From Clostridium transplantifaecale (GTDB taxonomy: Bacteria; Bacillota; Clostridia; Lachnospirales; Lachnospiraceae): a stretch of 64,000 nt of DNA. Both the position numbers and the translations under genes were made by a program. Location: the NCBI RefSeq assembly GCF_900626075.1, contig NZ_UYZY01000001.1:1178001-1242000 (forward strand). The letters are read 5' to 3'. Shown here in pieces: positions 8,918 to 16,956 of the stretch (position 1 is its first letter; each line of letters starts with the position of its first letter). The notes below the pieces were generated by a model that did no database searches, was not told where the DNA came from, and saw only the letters and a list, made by a program, of their open reading frames with translations.

Positions 8918-9954
8918 ACCCTCACCCTCCTTCCGCCGGCGTCAAAAAGATACATGCATTTTTTCATAACCGCCACCCGGACGGTCATGTCCTCGGGAAG
9001 CTGTTTTTCATTAAACGTTTTAAAAGTAATGATTCCGAATGGCGCCCGGAGCCGGTAAATAATCTCACTGCCCATCAGCTCCCTGGTAAGAATCGGGCCC
9101 GAGGTAACTATCTCCCCATCGGTGGAGGAATCACCCGCTTCCAAGAGACGGACTTTGGATGGTCTGAAACCCACCGTCTCCACCTCTTCCGGCAGCTGCA
9201 GGAACGGCTCCATCTCAGTACGTTTAAAAAGGTTCATCGTCGGATTACCGATGAACTGGGCCGCAAATAAATTGTCCGGATCGTTATAGAGCCGCTCAGG
9301 GGAATCAACCTGTTGAATCTCCCCCTGGTTCATCAGCACGATATCGGTTGCCATGGACATCGCCTCGGTCTGGTCATGGGTAACATATACGAAGGTGGTT
9401 CCAAGCTGTTTATGTAATTCAATCAGTTCCGTTCTCATCTGGTTCCGCAGTTTTGCATCCAGATTAGAAAGCGGTTCATCCATCAGAAATACCTTCGGCT
9501 GTTTTACCATTGCCCTGGCCAGAGCCACCCTTTGCCGCTGTCCTCCTGACAGTTCACCCGGTTTCCGGTCCAGATAAGGGGTCAGCCCTACCGTTTCGCA
9601 GATTTCCCGGATCCGTTTCTCCCGCTCCGGCTTTGGCACTTTTGCATTAGCGAGGCCGAATTCAATATTTTCTCTCACATTCATGGTCGGATAGAGCGCA
9701 TAGTTTTGAAAAACCATAGCAATATCGCGCTCCCCCGGCTCCAGATCATTTACCCTGGTTCCGTCAATATACAAATCCCCTGAGCTTAAACTCTCCAGTC
9801 CGGCAATCATCCGCAGTGTGGTGGACTTGCCGCATCCGCTCGGTCCGACCATAACCGTGAAACTGCCATCGGGAATACGCAGATTCAGATTATCAATCAC
9901 ACAATTGTTTTTTCCATAAGTCTTATTTACATTCCGCAGTTCAATCTGTGACAT
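8914..9954 (-). CDS. ABC transporter ATP-binding protein, MsmK/UgpC type
   Basis: A 346-residue sugar-importer ATPase. Walker A is GPSGCGKST (about residues 37-45), the signature is LSGGQRQRVALARA (about 135), Walker B is VFLMDEPLSNLD, and the switch His is in VTHDQTEAMS. A C-terminal regulatory (TOBE/OB) region runs from about 240, as in MalK, UgpC and MsmK. It is the first gene of the operon, unlike many CUT1 operons that lack an ATPase and share one, so this importer is self-contained. Confidence 0.93.
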   Translation of the reverse strand: MSQIELRNVNKTYGKNNCVIDNLNLRIPDGSFTVMVGPSGCGKSTTLRMIAGLESLSSGDLYIDGTRVNDLEPGERDIAMVFQNYALYPTMNVRENIEFGLANAKVPKPEREKRIREICETVGLTPYLDRKPGELSGGQRQRVALARAMVKQPKVFLMDEPLSNLDAKLRNQMRTELIELHKQLGTTFVYVTHDQTEAMSMATDIVLMNQGEIQQVDSPERLYNDPDNLFAAQFIGNPTMNLFKRTEMEPFLQLPEEVETVGFRPSKVRLLEAGDSSTDGEIVTSGPILTRELMGSEIIYRLRAPFGIITFKTFNEKQLPEDMTVRVAVMKKCMYLFDAGGRRVRV

Positions 9955-10004
9955 ATCATTTCGTCTCCTTTACTACCTGTTCTCGCATAACTTCGACATT
10001 TTCG

Positions 10005-10013
10005 ATTATAACA
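10005..10013 (-). promoter_or_regulatory. Extended -10 promoter of the ABC importer operon
   Basis: On the minus strand TGT directly precedes a perfect TATAAT, giving the TGnTATAAT extended -10. A TTGATA lies 20 bases upstream, too far for a standard -35. It is about 50 bases before the ATPase start. Confidence 0.55.
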
Positions 10014-10159
10014 CCATCAAATTTTAGAACTATCAAGAAAATGTTATATTTTTTCTAAATTTAGGTAAAATTTTATACAACTATCGGAAAATAAAAACAG
10101 GCAGAAACTGAAAGACCTTGTCGAAATGAATCACGCTCGTGAACGTTCAGAAAAGCAAT

Positions 10160-10226
10160 AAAGCGCCCCTTTAAAGTTGATTCGGTTCTGTAAAACCAAA
10201 TCTCCCTGAAGAGACGCTTCATTTTT
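10160..10226 (+). terminator. Two-armed hairpin with downstream T-tract
   Basis: AAAGCGCCCCTT (10160-10171) pairs, with some G-U pairs, to AAGAGACGCTTC (10209-10220). Inside it, GATTCGGTT (10179-10187) pairs with AACCAAATC (10194-10202). A run of six T follows on the plus strand, so the terminator orientation is plus although both neighbouring operons run minus. On the minus strand it could still end the TctA operon, but only a broken T-tract follows there. Confidence 0.45.
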
Positions 10227-10275
10227 TGCTAACGGCAATGAAAGACCGGCTAAACATGTTCCCTATTATCTTATC

Positions 10276-11817
10276 CTACTGTCCATCCGGCTTCTGCCGG
10301 CCTTCCGAACGGGACGCTTTTATCTTGTCAAGAACCATCGGCAGGAATATACCGATGACGATTAAAGCCGTAATAACCAGGCTGATTGGCCGGTGCAGAT
10401 AGTAAGACAGCAGATTTCCTCTTGAAAGGTTGACTGCCTGGCGCAGTCCCTTTTCCGCCATATGCCCCAGCAGAAACCCCAGCACCATCGCCGCCGGAGG
10501 AAATTTTGCCAGCCGCATAAAGTAGCCGATCAGACCGAAAATAATCATGATATAGACATTGTACATATCACTTGAAATTGCGTAAGAACCAACCACGGCC
10601 AGGACAACTATGATAGGGCAGAGGATGTTGACCGGGACCTTTGTAATCCTAACAATATACCGGGCAATGAACAGGCCGATAATACCCATCATAATATTAG
10701 CCAGCATAAAACCAAAGATAATCGCATAGGTCGTACTAGCCTTCTTCACAAACAGATCGGCTCCGGGCTGCAGGCCGTGGATCATCAGTCCTCCCATAAG
10801 AACCGCGGCTGCGGCGCTTCCTGGTATTCCAAGGGTCATCATCGGAATACATGCTCCGCCCGTTACGGCGTTATTTCCCGCTTCCGATGCCGCTACGCCT
10901 TCATAAGAACCTTTTCCGAATAATTCCTTATTCTTTGATCTGTTTTTTGCCGTATTATACGCCATCCAGGAACCGATCTCCCCTCCCGCTCCAGGCAGAA
11001 TTCCGGCAAATACGCCAATTACGGAAGAACGTAAAATCGTGGGCAGCAGCTTTTTGTATTCCTTCCACGGCAGCAGCACCTTTCCGCTCATCCCGGCAAC
11101 CTCGGCCACATTGACGGTCTTTCCCTGGCTGCGGGCGTTCTCCAGCTGATCTAACACCTGTGGGATTGAAAACAGGCCAATCAGCGCAGGAACCGTCGGA
11201 ATTCCTCCTAACAGCGGCACAATCCCGAAGGTATAGCGGGCATAACCGGAGGAGGCGTCAATTCCGATGCAGCCCAGCACCAGGCCAAGGCAGCCGGCCA
11301 GGAGCCCCTTAACTAATGACTCCGAGGCCAGGCTTGCGATGACGCTGAGTCCCAGGCAGGCCAGCAGGAAATATTCCATGGAGCCGAATTTGAGGGCCGC
11401 GGAGGCCAGCATGGAGGCCAGAAAGAGAAGCGCCACGGCGCTGACGGTTCCGCCAATCATGGAAGCGCTGATGGAAACGCCGAGAGCCTGCAGCCCCTTT
11501 CCCTGTTTCGTCAGCGGAAACCCATCCAGGGCGGTCGCAGCAGAGGAAGGGGTGCCCGGCGTATGGATTAATATAGCGGTAATCGATCCGCCGCAGATCG
11601 CCGAGGTATAAATGGTCATCAGCATGGCGATTGCGGAAATCGGGGACAGCCCGTAGGTAAACGGGAGCATCAGGGCGATTCCCATTGTCGCGCTCAGCCC
11701 CGGCAGGGCGCCGATAAACATCCCTCCCACAACCCCCAGGAGGATACACAACATCGTCTCCAATGTAAACAGGGACGCCAGAATCTCGGGGCCTGCATCT
11801 AAAAATGTCTGTAACAA
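10276..11817 (-). CDS. tctA: Tripartite tricarboxylate transporter permease TctA
   Basis: A 513-residue polytopic permease, the large membrane subunit of the TTT family. The family signature is visible near the start (GALPGLSATMGIALMLPFTYGL) and again in the middle (FAGILPGAGGEIGSWMAYNTAKNRSK). About 11-12 membrane segments are seen. The start is taken as the TTG at 11817, because AAGGAGG lies 8 bases before it; the upstream GTG at 11826 overlaps that site. The gene ends the operon, following TctC and TctB genes. Substrates of this family are di- and tricarboxylates and some aromatic acids. Confidence 0.93.
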   Translation of the reverse strand: MLQTFLDAGPEILASLFTLETMLCILLGVVGGMFIGALPGLSATMGIALMLPFTYGLSPISAIAMLMTIYTSAICGGSITAILIHTPGTPSSAATALDGFPLTKQGKGLQALGVSISASMIGGTVSAVALLFLASMLASAALKFGSMEYFLLACLGLSVIASLASESLVKGLLAGCLGLVLGCIGIDASSGYARYTFGIVPLLGGIPTVPALIGLFSIPQVLDQLENARSQGKTVNVAEVAGMSGKVLLPWKEYKKLLPTILRSSVIGVFAGILPGAGGEIGSWMAYNTAKNRSKNKELFGKGSYEGVAASEAGNNAVTGGACIPMMTLGIPGSAAAAVLMGGLMIHGLQPGADLFVKKASTTYAIIFGFMLANIMMGIIGLFIARYIVRITKVPVNILCPIIVVLAVVGSYAISSDMYNVYIMIIFGLIGYFMRLAKFPPAAMVLGFLLGHMAEKGLRQAVNLSRGNLLSYYLHRPISLVITALIVIGIFLPMVLDKIKASRSEGRQKPDGQ

Positions 11818-11830
11818 AGCAATCACCTCC

Positions 11831-12289
11831 TTAAAACAGGATTCCCGCAGGGAGACTGAGTTTTAATCCCACGCAAAACATTGCATAGAGGAACACATCC
11901 ATCCCGGCCGTCACTCCCAACAGTACCAACGGTTTCCTGACCTTTAGAAAATACATGAATGCAGCCGTAAAAACAGAAGTCGCCACAAAAAAACCGATAC
12001 TCCTGATTCCGATAATATAAAGCACCATAATGCAGTATGCCTTGCACGGCATGGCAAACTGTTTCAGAAATCCGTCTCCTTCCCGAAGTACCCCTTTTTT
12101 TATTTTATTTGCCTGAGCAGTTACACTGCTTATCAGCAGCAGAACGGATAAAAGAAAAGTCACTGTCAGAAATAACTGCGGAAACATTTGGGCGGCTTCT
12201 GGAAAAGCCAGTGATAAGTACCAGAACCAACCGCTGAACAGTATCAGGATTATTCCTATTACCACATCCAGTGTCAAATACTTTTTCAT
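11831..12289 (-). CDS. tctB: Tripartite tricarboxylate transporter small membrane subunit TctB
   Basis: A 152-residue protein with about four to five hydrophobic segments, the poorly conserved small TTT subunit. Identification rests on size, topology and position between TctC and TctA genes. The ATG at 12289 is preceded by AGGAGG at 6 bases and gives MKKYLTLDVVIGIILI; the longer reading from 12313 adds a charged tail without support. Confidence 0.85.
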   Translation of the reverse strand: MKKYLTLDVVIGIILILFSGWFWYLSLAFPEAAQMFPQLFLTVTFLLSVLLLISSVTAQANKIKKGVLREGDGFLKQFAMPCKAYCIMVLYIIGIRSIGFFVATSVFTAAFMYFLKVRKPLVLLGVTAGMDVFLYAMFCVGLKLSLPAGILF

Positions 12290-12349
12290 TTCACTCCTCC
12301 TTTCCGAAAACAAGCAGAAATCATTAATGTCCTCCGATTTCCCCGTCCT

Positions 12350-13459
12350 TTATTCATTGTATCCAAGCTGATCCGCGTATTTTTCTACCATTTCTTTGAC
12401 ACCGGCTAAATATACACCATACTCATCGCTTCCCATAAAGTCCACTTCGTATCCTCCGGCTTTCATAGTTGCCAGATACTCCGGATCTTCCGACGCCTTT
12501 TTGCAGGCATCCTCCAGAACGGCCTTCAGCCCTTCATCCATGCCGTTCGGCACGACGATGCCGCGCGAAGAACCCAGTACAACGTCAAAGCCCTGCTCTT
12601 TTCCCGTAGGCACATCAGGTAGAATTTCCGATCGTTCCGACGCCAGAACGGCCAGTATTTTAGCGTTTCCATCCTCAAACATGGTAAAAGAATCGCCAAC
12701 CTTGCCAAAATAGATATCTGTTTCAGCTCCCAGGAATCCGGCTTTAGAGGCCGATATGCCGTCCGCATAATTGATTCCGGTCATGTTTGTAATTCCACTC
12801 CACCCCATAAATTCATACATCGCAATCTCATCGGCTCCGCCTCCCGAAGTCAGGCTGACTAAAAATTCTGTTTCCGAATTTTCCTTCAGACAGGCAACTA
12901 ATTCTTCCAGACTGCCCACATCGGCAAACCGGCTGTCATCCGCCCGGACACAGATGGTGCAATAGTCCGTAACACAATTGACGAGAGGGGTATAATCATC
13001 CATCGTATACTGGATTTGAAGAGACTTGTTTAAATAGTTACAGAATTGAGGCGTGGCCAGCGAACCGATATTATAGCCGTCCGGCGCAGACTGAATTAAG
13101 CGGATCCAGGCATTCCAGTTCTGTCCTCCTGTCACATTTTCAACCGTCACGGTCCCTTTTCCCGGCAGATACTTCTCAATATAAGGGGAAATCATTCTGG
13201 CGCAGAGATCCAGCCCTCCTCCCGCGCTGCCGGAACAGATGTAAGTGATATTTTTAGTTGGAAAATCTGCGTATACCCCGCCGGCTGAATCCGCCGCGGT
13301 TTTTTCCGGTTTACTTTCCGCCTGTCCCGCGTTCCCGGTACCGGCTTCCGCCTGAGCGGTTTCTTTTGCCGGAGCTCCGGCACTGTTCCCACCGCTGCAT
13401 CCCGCCAGAACACCCATCATCATACTGAGACATAAAACTGCTGCTAATCTTTTTTTCAT
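12350..13459 (-). CDS. tctC: Tripartite tricarboxylate transporter substrate-binding lipoprotein TctC
   Basis: A 369-residue binding protein of the TctC/Bug family. The lipobox is VLAGC at about residues 17-21, followed by a Ser/Gly/Glu-rich linker to about residue 62. The folded domain begins at FPTKNITYICSGSAGGGLDLCAR and includes VENVTGGQNW. Classical TctC proteins in Gram-negatives are periplasmic and soluble; the lipoprotein anchor fits a Gram-positive. The ligand is probably a di- or tricarboxylate, matching the enzymes encoded upstream. Confidence 0.93.
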   Translation of the reverse strand: MKKRLAAVLCLSMMMGVLAGCSGGNSAGAPAKETAQAEAGTGNAGQAESKPEKTAADSAGGVYADFPTKNITYICSGSAGGGLDLCARMISPYIEKYLPGKGTVTVENVTGGQNWNAWIRLIQSAPDGYNIGSLATPQFCNYLNKSLQIQYTMDDYTPLVNCVTDYCTICVRADDSRFADVGSLEELVACLKENSETEFLVSLTSGGGADEIAMYEFMGWSGITNMTGINYADGISASKAGFLGAETDIYFGKVGDSFTMFEDGNAKILAVLASERSEILPDVPTGKEQGFDVVLGSSRGIVVPNGMDEGLKAVLEDACKKASEDPEYLATMKAGGYEVDFMGSDEYGVYLAGVKEMVEKYADQLGYNE

Positions 13460-13471
13460 TTGTTTTCCTCC

Positions 13472-14473
13472 CTATGCATTATATTTTGTAAAATACATCC
13501 CGTTTTGAAAATGTTCGGGCGTCGTGATCCTCCCTTCTTCCACCCCTGTCACATTCTCATAACAGCGTTCCACCATAGCCTGTAAAACCTCGTCCGTGCT
13601 GGCGCCCATATGAGGCGTAATCACGGTATTATTGAGGCTGAACAGGGGATTTCCGGCCGCAGACGCCGGATTATCTTCCTGCTCCAGCACATCGAGGGCA
13701 GCTCCTGCTATCGTCCCTTCCGCCAGCGCTTCGTACAAATCCGCCTCATTGACCACACCGCCCCTGGCCGCATTGATAATCACGGCCGTTTTCTTCATCA
13801 TTGCCATCGTTTCCCGGTTAATCAGATACTTCGTTTCCGGTACCAGCGGAACATGGAGCGTAATTACATCCGAAGTTCGAAACAGTGTTTCCTGCTCCAC
13901 ATACTGTAGCTCTTCTCTCTCCTCCGTCTCAGGCGGAAGACGGCGCGCATCATAATACTGGACTCTTGCCCCGAATCCCCGCATCAGCCGGGCAACCGCT
14001 CTTCCTATATTGCCGATTCCGATAATGCCGATGCACTTGCCGCAGATCGTATGGCACTGGGGCAGATAAACCTCCTTGGACCAGATGCCTTTACTTAAAT
14101 CCCGGTTCAGCGGGAGGATTCTCCTGTATAAAGCAAGAAGCAAAGCCACCGTCATTTCAGAAACCTGCACTGCGTTGATTCCCGCACAGTTCATAAATGG
14201 AATATTGTAACTGCCGATCTGTTTCATATCATACTGGTCAAATCCTGCCCCCCACTTCTGCATCAGCTTCAGGTTCCGTGCAGACCTAAGCAGTTCATCA
14301 CTCAGCTCCACCCTGCCGCGCAGAAACAGATAGTCCGCATCTTTTGTTTCCTCAATCAGGACATTCTGTTCAGGAACTCCCACAAATTTGAGTCCATATC
14401 CCTCCGGACACAGCTCTTTAAAAAGCTCCACCGCCTTATCGTTGTAAATTCCCGCGACGACTATCTTTCTCAT
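13472..14473 (-). CDS. D-2-hydroxyacid dehydrogenase (NAD-dependent, SerA-like)
   Basis: A 333-residue member of the D-isomer-specific 2-hydroxyacid dehydrogenase family. The Rossmann motif GIGNIGRAVARL is at about residue 150. The catalytic Arg lies in NAARGGVVNE, the Glu in the LDVLEQED segment, and the His in ITPHMGAST. No ACT domain is present, so it is unlikely to be the biosynthetic 3-phosphoglycerate dehydrogenase. Its ATG overlaps the stop of the RraA-family gene by 4 bases. In this operon it probably interconverts a 2-oxo and a 2-hydroxy acid in the same catabolic route. Confidence 0.9.
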   Translation of the reverse strand: MRKIVVAGIYNDKAVELFKELCPEGYGLKFVGVPEQNVLIEETKDADYLFLRGRVELSDELLRSARNLKLMQKWGAGFDQYDMKQIGSYNIPFMNCAGINAVQVSEMTVALLLALYRRILPLNRDLSKGIWSKEVYLPQCHTICGKCIGIIGIGNIGRAVARLMRGFGARVQYYDARRLPPETEEREELQYVEQETLFRTSDVITLHVPLVPETKYLINRETMAMMKKTAVIINAARGGVVNEADLYEALAEGTIAGAALDVLEQEDNPASAAGNPLFSLNNTVITPHMGASTDEVLQAMVERCYENVTGVEEGRITTPEHFQNGMYFTKYNA

Positions 14474-15174
14474 CGCTTCTCCTCCTCTATGTAAAGAAAA
14501 TCCGCCTGCTCCATCTTGCCCCGGTACAATTCCTCATGTTTTTCATAATTGACGCGGCCGTCTGTATAATCGGAGATGGTCTTTTCCTCCGATGCAAACT
14601 TTTTTCTGACCTCTTTCAGGATTTCCGGGGCGTCCTCCGGCCGTATCACAACGATTCCATCCCGATCACCCACTAAAATATCGCCGGGCTGTATCACCTG
14701 TCCGCCGACACAGACAGGGACATTGATCTCTCCGGGACCGTTTTTATACGGTCCCTGGGGAGTGATTCCCTTACAGTAGACCGGAAAATCCATCTCCCGC
14801 ACGGCGTCGCTGTCCCTCATGCATCCCTCGACCACCACTCCGGCAAATCCTCTTGAGATACAATAACGCATCATAATCTCACCGGCCAGGGCGCGCTCCA
14901 TCCCTCCGCGTCCGTCCACCACCAGCACATCTCCCGGTTTTGCGAGATCCATTGCCCGGTGAAACATCATGTTATCTCCCGAGGGACATTTCACCGTAAA
15001 AGCCACGCCCAGAAGAGAGGCGTCATTTAAGGGCTTTATATCTGAACTGGTACAGTAAAGCCGCTCCATTACATCTCCGATGTTGCTGGACGGATATCCC
15101 CGAAATTGCTCCACCAGCTCCGGATCCGGCCTGTTTATATTTAAGAAAACCCTGCGTCCTACATGATTACCCAT
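14470..15174 (-). CDS. RraA-family protein, likely HMG/CHA-type aldolase
   Basis: A 234-residue RraA-fold protein. Characteristic segments are SSNIGDVMERLY near residue 30, PSGDNMMFHRAMDLAKPGDVLVVDGRGGMERAL (metal and pyruvate pocket, including the GD and RG residues of class II aldolases), and PGDILVGDRDGIVVI. The family includes 4-hydroxy-4-methyl-2-oxoglutarate/4-carboxy-4-hydroxy-2-oxoadipate aldolases (GalC/LigK), 2-oxo acid decarboxylases and RNase E inhibitor RraA. The neighbours favour the aldolase role: it sits with a GalB-like protein, whose known product is the GalC substrate. The start at 15174 has AAAGGAG 9 bases upstream; the reading from 15216 does not. Confidence 0.85.
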   Translation of the reverse strand: MGNHVGRRVFLNINRPDPELVEQFRGYPSSNIGDVMERLYCTSSDIKPLNDASLLGVAFTVKCPSGDNMMFHRAMDLAKPGDVLVVDGRGGMERALAGEIMMRYCISRGFAGVVVEGCMRDSDAVREMDFPVYCKGITPQGPYKNGPGEINVPVCVGGQVIQPGDILVGDRDGIVVIRPEDAPEILKEVRKKFASEEKTISDYTDGRVNYEKHEELYRGKMEQADFLYIEEEKR

Positions 15175-15223
15175 ACTTTTATTCTCCTTTTCCATATACA
15201 AATCCGACATTACCAAAATAAAA

Positions 15224-15577
15224 TCAATCGGTCAGCTGCCACGTCAGCCCGTTGCCGTCCAAAAAACTGCTGACTGTCCGTCCGGTGTCTGCTATCTTCT
15301 TTTTTTCACTCTTAAAATCAATCCCCTTTACTTTCAGGCACTCCACATCATCACTCTCCCCCTCACTCTTAAAAGCGATATGATGGATGCCGGTAAATGC
15401 TTCGCCCTGCACTTTATGTATCTCAAAAACCACCTGATTTTCCCCAGGAAGCGCCATCTCCACCGAGTTTCTCTGCGGCATGCTGCGCGTCACTGCCAGG
15501 CCCAGTTTTTCTAACATAACTATCGTTTCATCAAAATCCTTTACCCTCAGATCAATATGATCCACTCTGACTAACAT
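15224..15577 (-). CDS. VOC-family (glyoxalase-like) protein
   Basis: A 117-residue vicinal-oxygen-chelate protein: the N-terminal half begins VDHIDLRVKDFDETIVMLEKLG, and the metal-ligand segment GIHHIAFKSEG is in the second half. These folds act as epimerases, isomerases or dioxygenases on hydroxy or oxo acids. It lies between the RraA-family gene and the GalB-like gene, so an isomerisation in the same pathway is likely, but the reaction is not determined. Confidence 0.8.
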   Translation of the reverse strand: MLVRVDHIDLRVKDFDETIVMLEKLGLAVTRSMPQRNSVEMALPGENQVVFEIHKVQGEAFTGIHHIAFKSEGESDDVECLKVKGIDFKSEKKKIADTGRTVSSFLDGNGLTWQLTD

Positions 15578-15673
15578 CTACTTACCTCCTTAATACGTAG
15601 TTAAAAGGCTGGCTGCAAATCTCATTCCCCGGTACGTTTATATGCAATCCTGCAAACCTCGCCGAAGAAGTCC

Positions 15674-16417
15674 CTACCACACAAAACCGCCGGAAGCGGC
15701 AATCGGATGATAGATTGAAAATGCCTCCGCATATTTGCAGCCCGGCCGGCTTCCGCGGCCCGACGCTTCATTAGCCCGTACCTCCGCTTTACGCTTATAG
15801 GCGGCATACATCCCAGGCTGTGTGGAAAATACCTTCATTGCGCGGCATTTTATCTCAAACACTTCTGTAATATCGACATAGACAACCGGTTTAAAATCAC
15901 TGATTTCCGTGACATGGGGTTCGAAGCCGAAAATCGGCGTCTGCCTGGGCGAAACCTCCAGCCCATCCCGGAAACCGGCGCCGGTTGCGGCGGCATGTGC
16001 TTTTTGAACGAGCTGATGAACCGTGTTATGGTCCGGGTTAAATGCATCAAAAGCAGAATGTGTGATGATGAGATTCGGCCTGAACTCCCTTATCTCATGA
16101 GCCAGTTTTTCAACACAATCATCCGCTCCCGTCATCGGATAATCCGGCAGTCCCCAGAATTCAACCGCCTCCGCGCCCAGTATCCTGGCCGCCTCTGCGC
16201 CCTCTGCACGCCGCCTTTTCAAGCCTTCCTCCGCATTAGCGCCTTCCGTCTTCCAGTAGTCATTAGCCTCACCGCGGAGTCCATCGGACACGATGATGAG
16301 CTTAATGGCGCTTCCCTCCTGCGCATAGCGCGCTATCGCGCCCCCGCTTCTCCATACAAAATCTCCAATATGGCCGGCAACAACAAGGATTCTCGGTTTT
16401 TCAAAAATAGTGGTCAT
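15674..16417 (-). CDS. PIG-L/LmbE-family protein, GalB-like (4-oxalmesaconate hydratase type)
   Basis: A 247-residue PIG-L-fold zinc protein. Most PIG-L deacetylases carry HPDDE after the first strand; here the segment is AGHIGDFVWRSGGAIARYA. From memory this resembles GalB of Pseudomonas putida (AHSADFVWRAGGAIA), which hydrates 4-oxalmesaconate in gallate degradation. Other shared features are GERGE-like LRGEA, ITHSAFDAFNPDHNTVH (metal ligands) and FEPHVTEISDFKPVVYVDIT. It is the first gene after the -24/-12 promoter. Together with the RraA-family gene it suggests a route from a tricarboxylic intermediate to pyruvate and oxaloacetate. The C-terminal ~30 residues are less typical. Confidence 0.8.
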   Translation of the reverse strand: MTTIFEKPRILVVAGHIGDFVWRSGGAIARYAQEGSAIKLIIVSDGLRGEANDYWKTEGANAEEGLKRRRAEGAEAARILGAEAVEFWGLPDYPMTGADDCVEKLAHEIREFRPNLIITHSAFDAFNPDHNTVHQLVQKAHAAATGAGFRDGLEVSPRQTPIFGFEPHVTEISDFKPVVYVDITEVFEIKCRAMKVFSTQPGMYAAYKRKAEVRANEASGRGSRPGCKYAEAFSIYHPIAASGGFVW

Positions 16418-16487
16418 GATTATTCTCTCCTTTTCTTTTTTTGTTGGTTTTATAGTTTCTTTTACTTGCTTTCAGTTATATATAACA

Positions 16488-16502
16488 GCAAGTTGCATGC
16501 CA
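16488..16502 (-). promoter_or_regulatory. Sigma-54 (-24/-12) promoter of the GalB-like/Tct operon
   Basis: On the minus strand the sequence TGGCATGCAACTTGC matches the consensus TGGCACG-N4-TTGC. The GG and GC dinucleotides are separated by exactly 10 bases. It lies about 70 bases before the ATG at 16417. Together with the PrpR-type activator at 2257-4218, this makes sigma-54 control of the operon very likely. Confidence 0.85.
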
Positions 16503-16713
16503 CTATTTTTATTGTTTGAAATGTATTTTATAATTTATAGTTTTTTCTTTATATTATCCAGAATATGGTGAAGTATCAACCCAATTATATAACAATTAAC
16601 TTCCTTTATTTCCCAATAATTAGGGCTTTATACATATTCTTTTCCTGTTAAGACGAATCATTTTTGTTAATTCGTTTCAATTGTTTCGTATTTACGTTTC
16701 ACTTTTTCTTTTT

Positions 16714-16906
16714 TGTTACACTCGTTCCAAAAATGTAACAAGCTTGTCTGGTTCAAAGAAGGAAACATTCACCAAATCCCTATTGTTTCAGGCGTATTTT
16801 GTGTAAAATCCCGGATTCCGTGTCACAAACAGGATGTATGGATTTTGCTAAAAAATTATGATATACTGTGTCACAGATTGTAACGATCCGTACCTTTATC
16901 GTTACC
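16714..16906. promoter_or_regulatory. Cluster of TGTnACA motifs, candidate activator (UAS) sites
   Basis: TGTTACA at 16714-16720 and TGTAACA at 16734-16740 form an inverted pair. TGTCACA recurs at 16821-16827 and 16869-16875. GTAACGAT (16880-16887) pairs with ATCGTTAC (16898-16905). The sites lie about 210-420 bases upstream of the sigma-54 promoter, the usual distance range for enhancer-binding proteins. They also precede the MATE gene and could regulate it instead. Confidence 0.45.
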
Positions 16907-16956
16907 AAAGTTTTTACATTATCGGATCAATTTCCGGAAACCGGGAGATGAATTTT

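Larger units (their letters stand above)
9955..10275. other. Intergenic region: ugp-type promoter and a structured hairpin, no gene
   Basis: This AT-rich 321-base gap lies between two leftward operons. It holds an extended -10 promoter for the importer operon and a two-armed hairpin at 10160-10220, described separately. No credible open frame was found. Confidence 0.6.
16418..16956. other. Long regulatory intergenic region, no gene
   Basis: This AT-rich 539-base gap separates the leftward Tct operon from the rightward MATE gene. It holds a sigma-54 promoter and repeated TGTnACA motifs, listed separately. No credible short gene was seen. Confidence 0.7.
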
